Source: Zunongwangia profunda SM-A87 (GTDB lineage Bacteria > Bacteroidota > Bacteroidia > Flavobacteriales > Flavobacteriaceae). From it: a DNA stretch of 64,000 nt. Of the stretch, positions 27,090-35,704 are shown in pieces. Below the pieces are notes generated by a model. It worked only from the letters and a program-made list of their open reading frames with translations, made no database searches and had not been told where the DNA came from. The DNA is taken from the NCBI RefSeq assembly GCF_000023465.1, contig NC_014041.1, positions 1,199,001-1,263,000 on the forward strand, given 5' to 3'. Within the stretch, counting starts at the first letter, position 1, and the number at the start of each line of letters is the position of its first letter. The translations under genes were made by a program, and so were the position numbers.

Positions 27090-28628
27090 ATGATTTTTTT
27101 AGTTCATAATCAGGCAAAAACTTTAGTTTTCTGTAAGAAAGAAGGGAAGGAGCTTAGCCTAAAAGCCGCAACAATTTCTGATACTTTTTGGGAGTTGGCC
27201 GAGCTTTATCCTGAAGAACTAATCATCTGGATGGAAGAAGGGCAAGAATCTAATTTCAATAAAGATTCAGTTATTAAAATATTTCATCATGATCTTATTA
27301 TGGCATCATTTGCCGTAAAAACCCGATTTTTAGATGATAGAATTGGTTATGTTGATGAATTGCCATTTGTAAATGTTAAACGAAATGTGCAATATCCCAC
27401 TTGGCTTATGAGTGCAGATGTAGGGGGGATTAAAGGGGAAGTGTTAGTGAAGTTTAGATCCCATTTACAGCATATCACGAATTTTGGATATTTACTAAAT
27501 GCTATTGCCAAAATTGGACAGCAAAATGGTCTTTTTTGTTACAGCGCACCGGGTTTAGTTCATAACTTTTCTGAGGAAATAAAATATACGGCATCCAATA
27601 GTCAGTTATTTCAATTTGTAGCACAGTTTTATAAAAAGCCAAGATTAGCAGTTTTAGGATGGTGTTTTAAAAAATATGAAAATGAAAATTATATCTTTTC
27701 ATTAGTTCGTAGTTTGTTGAAAAAGAGCTTTTTTCAGCAAAAGCTTGATTTATCAGATATTACTATAAAATCTTCTAAAATAGAAGTCTTGGAGGATACA
27801 ATTGATATTGTAATCCCAACGATAGGTAGGCCAGAACATTTGTTGAATGTTTTGGAAGATCTAAAACAGCAAACTTTGCTTCCAAAAAATGTGATTATAG
27901 TAGAGCAAAAAGCTGATCCAAAAGAGAGAAGTGATTTCTCCTTTAAACCTGGAGACTGGCCGTTTAAAATTAATCACGTTTTTACACATAAAACCGGTGC
28001 CTGTAAATCGAGAAACCTTGCGTTAAGTATGGTGATTTCAAATTATGTTTTCTTGTGTGATGATGACAACCGCTTTAAAGATAATATAATTCGCGATGCT
28101 ATAAAGGAATTAAATAGAATTGGTGCTGAGGTAATAAATACGACATATATTCAAAAAGATGAAGCACCTGTTTATCATAAAATGAAACAGTGGGGAGCTT
28201 TTGGTTCTGGAAACGCTTTTCTAAGAGCGGATAAGATTAGGGACATTAAATTTGATGAAAATTTTGAGTTTGGTTATGGAGAAGATATTGATTTTGGTTG
28301 CCAATTAAGAAATTCGGGAATAGATATTATTTATCATCCAACTGTTGAAATTTTACACCTTAAAACTCCAATGGGAGGTTTTAGACAACAAATAAAGAAT
28401 GATTGTAAACAAGGAGATTTACAGCCAAAACCTTCACCGACATTTATGAGCTATTTAAAGAAAAACTATAATGATTTTCAAATTTTAGGATATAAAACTG
28501 TATTATGGCTAAAATTTTATAATAAGCAGAATGTCAGGAATCCATTTGTTTACATTTCAGAGATGGAAAAACGTTGGAATTTAAGCGAGAATATTGTAAC
28601 AAAAATTTCAAGTGATAATGTTCTTTGA
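27090..28628 (+). CDS. GT2 glycosyltransferase with unrecognised N-terminal domain
   Basis: 512 aa. Residues from about 238 on are a GT2 domain: IDIVIPTIGRPEHLLNVLED, NVIIVEQ, HKTGACKSRNLALSM, FLCDDDNRF (about 320-328, metal site) and FGYGEDIDFGCQLR near 395. The first ~235 residues (beginning IFLVHNQAKTLVFCKKEGKE, with YPTWLMSADVGGIKGEVL) match no domain I know; they could be a partner or acceptor module. It is the first gene of the rightward operon and overlaps the unedited ORF of the next gene. The C-terminal call is firm. Confidence 0.82.
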   Translation: MIFLVHNQAKTLVFCKKEGKELSLKAATISDTFWELAELYPEELIIWMEEGQESNFNKDSVIKIFHHDLIMASFAVKTRFLDDRIGYVDELPFVNVKRNVQYPTWLMSADVGGIKGEVLVKFRSHLQHITNFGYLLNAIAKIGQQNGLFCYSAPGLVHNFSEEIKYTASNSQLFQFVAQFYKKPRLAVLGWCFKKYENENYIFSLVRSLLKKSFFQQKLDLSDITIKSSKIEVLEDTIDIVIPTIGRPEHLLNVLEDLKQQTLLPKNVIIVEQKADPKERSDFSFKPGDWPFKINHVFTHKTGACKSRNLALSMVISNYVFLCDDDNRFKDNIIRDAIKELNRIGAEVINTTYIQKDEAPVYHKMKQWGAFGSGNAFLRADKIRDIKFDENFEFGYGEDIDFGCQLRNSGIDIIYHPTVEILHLKTPMGGFRQQIKNDCKQGDLQPKPSPTFMSYLKKNYNDFQILGYKTVLWLKFYNKQNVRNPFVYISEMEKRWNLSENIVTKISSDNVL

Positions 28629-28632
28629 AAGG

Positions 28633-29616
28633 ATGATGAAGTTTAGTTTAATTATTTGTACTTATCAAAGACCAGATGCACTTTTGAAATTGTTAAGGTC
28701 AATAAAAGCGCAAACGCTTTATCCCAATCAAATTATAGTTGTAGATGGTTCGATAGATAAAGAAACTGAAAAAGTTATTATAGGAAGTGATTTTAAAAAT
28801 CTGGAGTATTATTTAGTTACTAATAAGGATAGAGGCTTAACCAGGCAACGCAATTTTGGAATTAAAAAAGTTAATAAGAATCATCTAATAACCTGCTTTT
28901 TAGATGATGATGTTGTTTTACTAGAAGATTATTTTGAAAAATTAATAGAAACGTATACAGAATACTCAAATACATTAGGTGTAGGTGGTTATATTTTAGA
29001 TGATAATATTGAATGGGTAAAAGCTGGACAAGGTACCATAAATTTTGACGAATTTGAATTCGATGGCTGGAAAAGAAAATTAGGGAGTCGAAATGTGCTG
29101 CGTAAGAAATTGAGTTTACTAAGCGACAAGCCACCAGGAATAATGCCCGAATTTTCTCATGGATTGTCTACAGCGTTTTTGCCACCCTCAGATAAAATTT
29201 ATCCGGTTGAATTTTTTATGGGAGGTGTTTCTTCTTACAAAACTGAAGTTTTTTCTAAAATTCAATTTTCAGAATATTTTGACGGATACGGTTTGTATGA
29301 GGATATGGATTTTTGTTTGAGGCTATCAAAAATGGGATCTTTATATGTAAATACGTCAGCAAAACTGTACCATTATCATGAAGCTTCCGGAAGGCCTAAT
29401 CAATTTAAATATGGAAAGATGGTTAGTCAGAATGGAGCTTATGTTTGGAAAGTAAAATATCCAAATCCTGATTTTTCGGCGAAGTTGAATTATTATAAAA
29501 TATCCCTGCTACTAGCTTTTATTAGGTTGTTTAATGTGTTAAATACTTCGAAGAAAAAAGAAGCCTTTACAGAAGCTTTTGGACGTTTATATGGTATTAT
29601 ATTTTCGAATAAATGA
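28633..29616 (+). CDS. GT2 family glycosyltransferase
   Basis: About 328 aa. FSLIICTYQRPDALLKLLRS, IIVVDGSIDKET, NKDRGLTRQRNFGI and CFLDDDVVLLEDYF give a complete GT-A core; FFMGGVSSYKTEVF and FDGYGLYEDMDFCLRLS close it. A further-upstream ATG at 28612 would overlap the previous gene; I place the start at the ATG pair 28633/28636, immediately before the GT2 core. It overlaps the acetyltransferase gene by four bases. The donor is unknown. Confidence 0.86.
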   Translation: MMKFSLIICTYQRPDALLKLLRSIKAQTLYPNQIIVVDGSIDKETEKVIIGSDFKNLEYYLVTNKDRGLTRQRNFGIKKVNKNHLITCFLDDDVVLLEDYFEKLIETYTEYSNTLGVGGYILDDNIEWVKAGQGTINFDEFEFDGWKRKLGSRNVLRKKLSLLSDKPPGIMPEFSHGLSTAFLPPSDKIYPVEFFMGGVSSYKTEVFSKIQFSEYFDGYGLYEDMDFCLRLSKMGSLYVNTSAKLYHYHEASGRPNQFKYGKMVSQNGAYVWKVKYPNPDFSAKLNYYKISLLLAFIRLFNVLNTSKKKEAFTEAFGRLYGIIFSNK

Positions 29617-30158
29617 TAAGAGAAATTCAATCAGACTATCGACGATATAGGCAATATGGAGCTCATCCTATTGTAATTGTATTTTTGACTCAGGGTTTTT
29701 GGGCACTTTTTCAGTATAGAGTAGCTCATAAGATTTATAAATCAAAATTCCCGGCTTTTAGTAAAACCCTTCAGTTAATCTGTGTCTTTTGGCAAAAATG
29801 GATAGAAATTATTACTGGTATTTCAATTCCTTTTTCAGCAAAAATCGGAGAAGGTTGTTATATTGGTCATTTTGGAAACATAATTATTAATGCTAATGCT
29901 ATTATAGGTGAAATGTGTAATATTTCACAGGGTGTAACCATAGGGGTAAGTGGGCGTGGAGCAAATAGAGGTGTTCCAAAAATAGGAAATCGTGTATACA
30001 TAGGAGCAAACGCTATTATTGCGGGAAAAATTGAAGTAGGTGATGATTGTGTGATTGCGGCAAACTCCTTATTAACTAAATCGGTTACCGCCGGAGTAAC
30101 GGTACTAGGTGTGCCTGCAATAATAGTAAATAGGAATTCATCAAAAGGATATATATAA
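29613..30158 (+). CDS. CysE-like hexapeptide acetyltransferase
   Basis: 181 aa. The N-terminal helical part (IREIQSDYRRYRQYG, FWALFQYRVAHKIY) resembles serine O-acetyltransferase; from about residue 68 a left-handed beta-helix follows (KIGEGCYIGHFGNIIINA, KIGNRVYIGANAIIAGKIEV) with the ending TVLGVPAIIV. In exopolysaccharide operons such proteins usually acetylate sugar hydroxyls rather than serine. Because it is embedded between GT genes with four-base and zero-base junctions, I favour the glycan role. Confidence 0.82.
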   Translation: MIREIQSDYRRYRQYGAHPIVIVFLTQGFWALFQYRVAHKIYKSKFPAFSKTLQLICVFWQKWIEIITGISIPFSAKIGEGCYIGHFGNIIINANAIIGEMCNISQGVTIGVSGRGANRGVPKIGNRVYIGANAIIAGKIEVGDDCVIAANSLLTKSVTAGVTVLGVPAIIVNRNSSKGYI

Positions 30159-31262
30159 TTGAAATTTTTGGTCATATCAAGTGCTCCTATTCTTTTAAAG
30201 CAAAATAGATATTTTGCTTACGCACCATATGCTCGTGAGCTTAATTTATGGTCAAAGTATATTGGTGAATTCAGTATTGTTGCTCCCACAGTATATCATA
30301 AAAAACTTATTTTGGAAGAAGTACAAGGAGAACCTGTTGTAGTTTCTGTTCCTCCAATTGTGCTAGACTGTTTGTTTAATATCGTTGTCTCTATTTTCAA
30401 AATTCCAATCATCTTATTTAGACTATTCAATCAAATGGTGGTAGCAGATCATATTCATTTAAGATGTCCGGGGAATATGGGGCTTTTAGGATGCTTCTTG
30501 CAGATTTTTTTTCCATCAACACCTAAAACAGTAAAGTATGCAGGTAATTGGGATCCATACTCTAAACAGCCGTGGAGTTATAAACTTCAAAAATGGATAA
30601 TTTCCAATACTTTTTTAAGTCGAAACATACAAGTACTGGTATATGGTGCATGGCCAAATCAAACTAAAAATATCTTACCTTTCTTTACAGCGTCATTTTC
30701 TGAAAATGATATAGAATCTATAAGGAAGGATTTTTCAAATGGGTTTAAATTTTTATTTGTAGGCAGTCTGGTAGAAGGAAAACAACCGCTTTATGCTATT
30801 CGTTTGGTAGAAGAATTAAAAAATTACGGAATAGATGTCAGCTTGAAAATTTTTGGAGAAGGGCTATTAGAAGCTGATTTAGAGTATTATATTGAATCAA
30901 ATAATTTAAGTGATTTTATTCAAATTTGTGGTGGTGTTTCATTAAAGAAATTGAAAAGCGAATATAAAAAATCACATTTCTCCGTTTTACCATCCAAAAG
31001 TGAAGGCTGGCCCAAAGCAGTTGCAGAAGCGATGTTTTTTGGCTGTATCCCAATCGCTACCAAAGTTTCTTGTGTGCCATGGATGTTAGACAATGGTGAT
31101 CGTGGAATTTTACTTTCAGAAAGATTGGATAAGGATAGGAATACTATTGTTGAAATATTGAATAATATCGCGCAATTCAGAATAATGTCCAGGAAAGCCA
31201 TTAAATGGTCACATAATTATACCATCGAATATTTTGAAAAAGAAATAGCAAAGCTATTATGA
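30159..31262 (+). CDS. GT4 family glycosyltransferase
   Basis: 367 aa with a TTG start placed directly after the previous TAA (KFLVISSAPILL). ADHIHLRCPGNMGLLG and KYAGNWDPYSKQPWSYKLQK shape the cleft; the donor domain has FLFVGSLVEGKQPLYAIRLV, LKIFGEGLLEADLEYYI and the E-x7-E region SKSEGWPKAVAEAMFFGCIP. A retaining GT-B enzyme acting on an NDP-sugar. It overlaps the next gene by four bases (ATGA). Confidence 0.86.
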   Translation: MKFLVISSAPILLKQNRYFAYAPYARELNLWSKYIGEFSIVAPTVYHKKLILEEVQGEPVVVSVPPIVLDCLFNIVVSIFKIPIILFRLFNQMVVADHIHLRCPGNMGLLGCFLQIFFPSTPKTVKYAGNWDPYSKQPWSYKLQKWIISNTFLSRNIQVLVYGAWPNQTKNILPFFTASFSENDIESIRKDFSNGFKFLFVGSLVEGKQPLYAIRLVEELKNYGIDVSLKIFGEGLLEADLEYYIESNNLSDFIQICGGVSLKKLKSEYKKSHFSVLPSKSEGWPKAVAEAMFFGCIPIATKVSCVPWMLDNGDRGILLSERLDKDRNTIVEILNNIAQFRIMSRKAIKWSHNYTIEYFEKEIAKLL

Positions 31263-32356
31263 GAGTTTTACAGATAATCGATTCTTTGGATGCCGGAGGA
31301 GCAGAGCGTATGGCAATTAATTTTCACAATCATTTGAATGAATTAAATGAGATTGAAAGTTTTTTAATATCGACTAGAAAGAAAGGTCAACTTTTAAGTG
31401 TTATCAAATTTCCAGACAAATACTGTTTTCTAAACAGAACAAAAAAAGGACTTTTTTATTCCCTATTAAGTTTAAACAAGTTTCTCGAAGAGAAAAACAT
31501 TCAGATAATCCATGTTCATGGTACTTCAATTTTTTTTGTAGGACTACTGAAAATTTTAAAACGATTAGAAAGGATACGAATAATTTGGCACGATCATAAT
31601 GGTAATAGTCCTAACATACAGGGATTAAGAAAAATTATTTTATTTAAGATATTAAAGAAAATAGAAAAAGTATTAGTAGTAAGTAATTATCAGAAAACTT
31701 TTTATGAAATTAATTTTAAGGCTGATTTCATTCAATATTTACCAAATTACTCTTCAGTAAAAAAGAAATATAAGGAGAGCTGTGAAGATGATGTTTTTAG
31801 AATTGTACTTACAGCAAATTTACGGTATCCTAAGAATCATCTCCTAGCCCTAAGAGCTTTAAATATATTGGTGAAAAAATGCTATAAAATGCATCTAACT
31901 TTTATAGGTCGAATTACAAATGATGATTATTTTATTGGCGTAGAGAATTTTGTATTTTTAAATAAATTAGATGATTATGTAACCTTTTTAGGTGAAGTTA
32001 ATAACACGGAAGAACATTTGCATAAATTTGATTTGGGCATACTAACATCGTTTTATGAAGGCTTTCCGGTATCCCTTATTGAGTATGGAATATTTGGTCT
32101 ACCTGTTGTGACCACTGATGTTGGAGAGTGTAGCTCAATAATTGGAGGTGCAGGCACAATTATTTCATCGAACAATTTAGAAGAATTGGTAAATGCCATA
32201 GAAAAGTATTATATCGATAGATATTTATGTGATGTACATGGTAGGATTTTTAGGGAAAGAGTAATGCAAGAGTTTTCTCGGGATATAGTATTAAAGAAAT
32301 TGGTGAATGTTTATTCTGAAGTAATGGAAAATGGAGCTACAAATAATACAAAGTAG
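31259..32356 (+). CDS. GT4 family glycosyltransferase
   Basis: 365 aa. VLQIIDSLDAGGAERMAINF is the textbook GT4 N-terminus with its GGAER loop; IIHVHGTSIFFVGLLK and IIWHDHNGNSPNIQGL follow. The donor half shows VLTANLRYPKNHLLALRALN, LTFIGR and the E-x7-E segment SFYEGFPVSLIEYGIFGLPV. It overlaps the Wzy gene by 26 bases, so the membrane polymerase and this transferase are translated together. Confidence 0.88.
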   Translation: MRVLQIIDSLDAGGAERMAINFHNHLNELNEIESFLISTRKKGQLLSVIKFPDKYCFLNRTKKGLFYSLLSLNKFLEEKNIQIIHVHGTSIFFVGLLKILKRLERIRIIWHDHNGNSPNIQGLRKIILFKILKKIEKVLVVSNYQKTFYEINFKADFIQYLPNYSSVKKKYKESCEDDVFRIVLTANLRYPKNHLLALRALNILVKKCYKMHLTFIGRITNDDYFIGVENFVFLNKLDDYVTFLGEVNNTEEHLHKFDLGILTSFYEGFPVSLIEYGIFGLPVVTTDVGECSSIIGGAGTIISSNNLEELVNAIEKYYIDRYLCDVHGRIFRERVMQEFSRDIVLKKLVNVYSEVMENGATNNTK

Positions 32357-33698
32357 AAAACAGTATTTTCAATTGCTATTACTTCATATGGGAATGGCAT
32401 TTGCCATCTATTTATTTCGACCTATTTCTTTTCTTTTAGCGAACGGAATTCTACTTTTCTGGCTGATTTATATACTTCAAAATAAAAATAAAAATAACGA
32501 GGCGCTTATGGCCGCTGCTTACGTAGCCGGTAGTGAAGTGTATTTTAGGATGACCGATGGCATGATTTTCTATGAGACAGGAAAATACATGATCATTATT
32601 TTTCTATTGGTGGGAATGTTCTTTAAAGGGACATCTTCCAAAACAGTTCCTTATTGGTTATTTATTTTAATGATGGTACCAGGAATTTTGGTATCCGCAA
32701 TTAATATTAGCTATGGTGCTGAGTTTAGGAAACTAGTAGCTTTTAACCTTAGTGGTCCTGTTTGCTTAGGTATTGTAGCGGTGTATTGCTATTATAAAAA
32801 AATAAAAAAATCTGATTTTGAAAAGGTTATTTTAATGCTTCTACTTCCCCTGATATCAAATATGTTTTATTTATATCTATATACACCAAGTTTAAAAGAG
32901 TCTTTAATTAATGTTTCGGCAAATTATTCGGCTACTGGGGGTTATGGGCCAAATCAGATATCTACTATTTTTGGGATGGGCTTTTTCCTGATATCTACCC
33001 GATTATTTTTAGTAAAAGATAAATTAGTAAATCTTATTGATTTTATCTTGTTGGGATTAATGGGGTATAGGGCAGTGGTTACATTTTCGCGTGGAGGCGT
33101 GTTTACAGGAATTATCTGTATAAGTACTTTTCTGATTTTCTATTATTATAAAATGGATAGAAGATCAAGATCGGCTGTATTCCGAAAAATTCTTTTTATA
33201 GGAGCTGTAGGGCTGGGAGTCTGGACCTTTAGTTTGGTGAAAACCTACGGACTAATTGGGAATAGATATACTAATAAAGATGCTTCAGGTAGATTGAAGG
33301 ATGATATAACGACAGGGAGATCTGAATTAATTGAAACCGAACTACATGCTTTTATGAATCATCCATTATTAGGAATAGGAGTAGGAAAAGGCAAGGAGTA
33401 CAGGGAGGAACAACTTGGGATAGAAATTGCCACGCATAATGAAATTAGTCGTATGCTTTCGGAACAGGGCTTGCTTGGTTTGATAAGTTTACTCATATTA
33501 ATTTTTGTTCCTGTGGTATTTTGGTTTAAATTCGAAAACAATTATTATTTTTTAGCCTTTTTAGCTTTCTGGTTTTTAACAATTAATCACTCCGCCATGC
33601 GAATAGCTTTACCGGCATTTGTATATGGTTTGGCATTACTTTATATAGTAGATGACAAAAAAGATCCTGTATATAGGAAACGACTTGCGGGTAGATAG
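32331..33698 (+). CDS. wzy: O-antigen ligase/polymerase (Wzy-type) membrane protein
   Basis: 455 aa with about ten to twelve hydrophobic segments. The Wzy_C-type core is VVTFSRGGVFTGIICIST (near residue 245), followed by a periplasmic-loop-like stretch with TGRSELIETELHAFMNHPLL and GIGVGKGKEYREE, where ligase/polymerase families keep their conserved Arg/His. Expected role: polymerisation of lipid-linked repeat units or ligation to the carrier at the periplasmic face. Both ends overlap neighbouring GT genes. Sequence alone does not separate polymerase from ligase. Confidence 0.8.
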   Translation: MELQIIQSRKQYFQLLLLHMGMAFAIYLFRPISFLLANGILLFWLIYILQNKNKNNEALMAAAYVAGSEVYFRMTDGMIFYETGKYMIIIFLLVGMFFKGTSSKTVPYWLFILMMVPGILVSAINISYGAEFRKLVAFNLSGPVCLGIVAVYCYYKKIKKSDFEKVILMLLLPLISNMFYLYLYTPSLKESLINVSANYSATGGYGPNQISTIFGMGFFLISTRLFLVKDKLVNLIDFILLGLMGYRAVVTFSRGGVFTGIICISTFLIFYYYKMDRRSRSAVFRKILFIGAVGLGVWTFSLVKTYGLIGNRYTNKDASGRLKDDITTGRSELIETELHAFMNHPLLGIGVGKGKEYREEQLGIEIATHNEISRMLSEQGLLGLISLLILIFVPVVFWFKFENNYYFLAFLAFWFLTINHSAMRIALPAFVYGLALLYIVDDKKDPVYRKRLAGR

Positions 33699-34674
33699 TT
33701 TTACGGCTACTTATATCTCTTTCTTAAGCAAAATGCTAAGAAAAGAGGGCTTTAAGGTGAAAACTGCATCAGCAAAAAATAATAAGCTTGTCCGTTTGAC
33801 TGAAATGTTGTGGCTTATTTTTAAATATCATACTAATACAGATATTGTACTCATAGATACTTATGGAGCCACTAATTTTTATTATGCCTATTTAGTAGGT
33901 CGTCTTTGTCAGCTCTACCAAATTCCGTACGTACCGATCTTACATGGTGGCAACTTACCGGAACGTTTAGATAAAGATCCTAAATTAAGTAAAAGTCTTT
34001 TTAAGAATGCTTATGTAAATGTAGCGCCCTCCAATTTTCTTAAAAATGAATTTGAATCAAGAAACTTTAAGGGGGTGAAGTTGATTCCTAATTCTATAAA
34101 TCTTAAAGATTATCCTTTTAAAAAACGAACGGTTTTTCAACCAAAGTTGCTTTGGGTGCGTAGATTTCAGCGTAGATATAATCCAAAAATGGCATTGAAA
34201 GTTTTAGAATTATTATCTATTGAATATAAGGAGGCCGAGCTATGTATGGTGGGGCCGGAAAAGGACGGGAGTATGCAGGAGTGTAAACGAATGGCTCATA
34301 AAAAGAAGCTTAAGGTTAAGTTTACCGGAAAATTAAAAAGAAAAGAATGGGCGGCACTATCTTCAGAATATGATTTTTTTGTAAACTCAACTACCATAGA
34401 TAATACACCCATAAGTGTAATCGAATCGATGAGTTTGGGACTTCCCATTATATCAACCAATGTAGGTGGGATGCCTATATTGATCGAGCACGAAAAAGAT
34501 GGAATTTTGGTGAATTCAGAAGATGACCATAGTATGTTTTTGGAAATTAAAAAGATCGTTGAGAACCCTGAAATTGGAGAACAATTAGCTTGGAATGCCA
34601 GAAATAAAGCCGAATCTTTTGGATGGGAAAAGGTTAGGAAAGCTTGGTTAGAAGTGATTAATAATGTCGGATAA
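33652..34674 (+). CDS. GT4 family glycosyltransferase, tandem copy 1
   Basis: 340 aa. KKILYIGNDLRVDSFTATYI, VPILHGGNLPERLDKDPKL, VAPSNFLKNEFE and LIPNSINLKDYPF are followed by the donor domain (CMVGPEKDGSMQECKRMA) and the E-x7-E-like segment TIDNTPISVIESMSLGLPII. It shares nearly every motif with the next gene, so the pair is a tandem duplication. The start lies 47 bases inside the Wzy gene, in another frame; its overlap with the downstream gene is 11 bases. Confidence 0.86.
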   Translation: MTKKILYIGNDLRVDSFTATYISFLSKMLRKEGFKVKTASAKNNKLVRLTEMLWLIFKYHTNTDIVLIDTYGATNFYYAYLVGRLCQLYQIPYVPILHGGNLPERLDKDPKLSKSLFKNAYVNVAPSNFLKNEFESRNFKGVKLIPNSINLKDYPFKKRTVFQPKLLWVRRFQRRYNPKMALKVLELLSIEYKEAELCMVGPEKDGSMQECKRMAHKKKLKVKFTGKLKRKEWAALSSEYDFFVNSTTIDNTPISVIESMSLGLPIISTNVGGMPILIEHEKDGILVNSEDDHSMFLEIKKIVENPEIGEQLAWNARNKAESFGWEKVRKAWLEVINNVG

Positions 34675-35671
34675 AAGTATACTTTACCTGGGGAATAAGC
34701 TTGCACGTTTAAATCGTACCCCTACTGCCGCCGATATTTTGCCAGGTTTACTAGCGGAAGAAGGATTTAGGCTTTACTCCTTTTCTTCCAAGAAAAATAA
34801 AATTTTGCGCCTGAGCGAAATGTTGTATCAGACTATGATTTTATCTATGAAGGTAGATTGGGTAATTATAGATGTTTACAGTACTCAAAATTTCTGGTAT
34901 GCCTATCTCTGCGGAATGATCTGTAAGTTAAAAAGTGTTCCTTATATTAACATTTTACATGGAGGTAATTTAGAGAACAGATTAAGAAAAAGATATTTTT
35001 CTTTTTTTAATGGGGCCAATTATAATATAGCGCCTTCCAGATTTTTGTATACTAAATTTACGGATGCCGAATTAAAAAACTTAAAGTTTATACCAAATGC
35101 TATAGCTTTAAATCAGTATAAGTTTAAGCAACGCGGAAAATTAAAACCAAAATTACTTTGGGTACGAGCTTTTGCAGAAATTTATAATCCTTTTTTAGCC
35201 ATTCAATTATTGGAAAAGGTTATACAAAAATATAGGAATGCAGAACTTTTTATGGTGGGGCCTAAAAAGGATGGAAGTTTTGAAAAGTGCCGTGCATATG
35301 CTCGTAAGCATAAATTACCAGTTCATTTCACCGGAAAACTGGAAAAAAATGAATGGCACCAGCTCTCAGAAGAATGTGATGTTTTTATAAACACCTCCAC
35401 TATAGATAATACTCCGGTAAGTATCATTGAGGCCATGGCACTAGGCTTGCCTGTTGTGAGTTCTAAAGTAGGAGGGATTCCTTTTTTAATTGATGATGAG
35501 GTGGATGGAGTATTGTTCGAGAATAGAAATCTTCAGGATTTTACCAACAAAACTATAGATTTATTAGAAAACAGATTAGATTCTATGAATATTAGTATAG
35601 AAGCTCGAAAAAAGATTGAGAAATTCGACTGGAAAATTGTTAAGCATCTGTGGGTTAATGTTTTAACTTAA
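34664..35671 (+). CDS. GT4 family glycosyltransferase, tandem copy 2
   Basis: 335 aa. SILYLGNKLARLNRTPTAA, NILHGGNLENRLRKRYF, IAPSRFLYTKF, FIPNAIALNQYKF, FMVGPKKDGSFEKCRAYA and TIDNTPVSIIEAMALGLPVV align one to one with tandem copy 1. The conserved donor site with diverged N-terminal half suggests the same or a similar donor sugar and a different acceptor. A 33-bp gap separates it from the priming transferase gene. Confidence 0.86.
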   Translation: MSDKSILYLGNKLARLNRTPTAADILPGLLAEEGFRLYSFSSKKNKILRLSEMLYQTMILSMKVDWVIIDVYSTQNFWYAYLCGMICKLKSVPYINILHGGNLENRLRKRYFSFFNGANYNIAPSRFLYTKFTDAELKNLKFIPNAIALNQYKFKQRGKLKPKLLWVRAFAEIYNPFLAIQLLEKVIQKYRNAELFMVGPKKDGSFEKCRAYARKHKLPVHFTGKLEKNEWHQLSEECDVFINTSTIDNTPVSIIEAMALGLPVVSSKVGGIPFLIDDEVDGVLFENRNLQDFTNKTIDLLENRLDSMNISIEARKKIEKFDWKIVKHLWVNVLT

Positions 35672-35704
35672 AGTAGTATCTTCGCTAAAAGAAATTTTAT
35701 AGGA

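Noticed and set aside
35677..35684. TATCTTCG as a separate promoter for the priming transferase
   Set aside because: One mismatch in a key position, no -33 partner, and the gene sits only 33 bp after an operon-mate.
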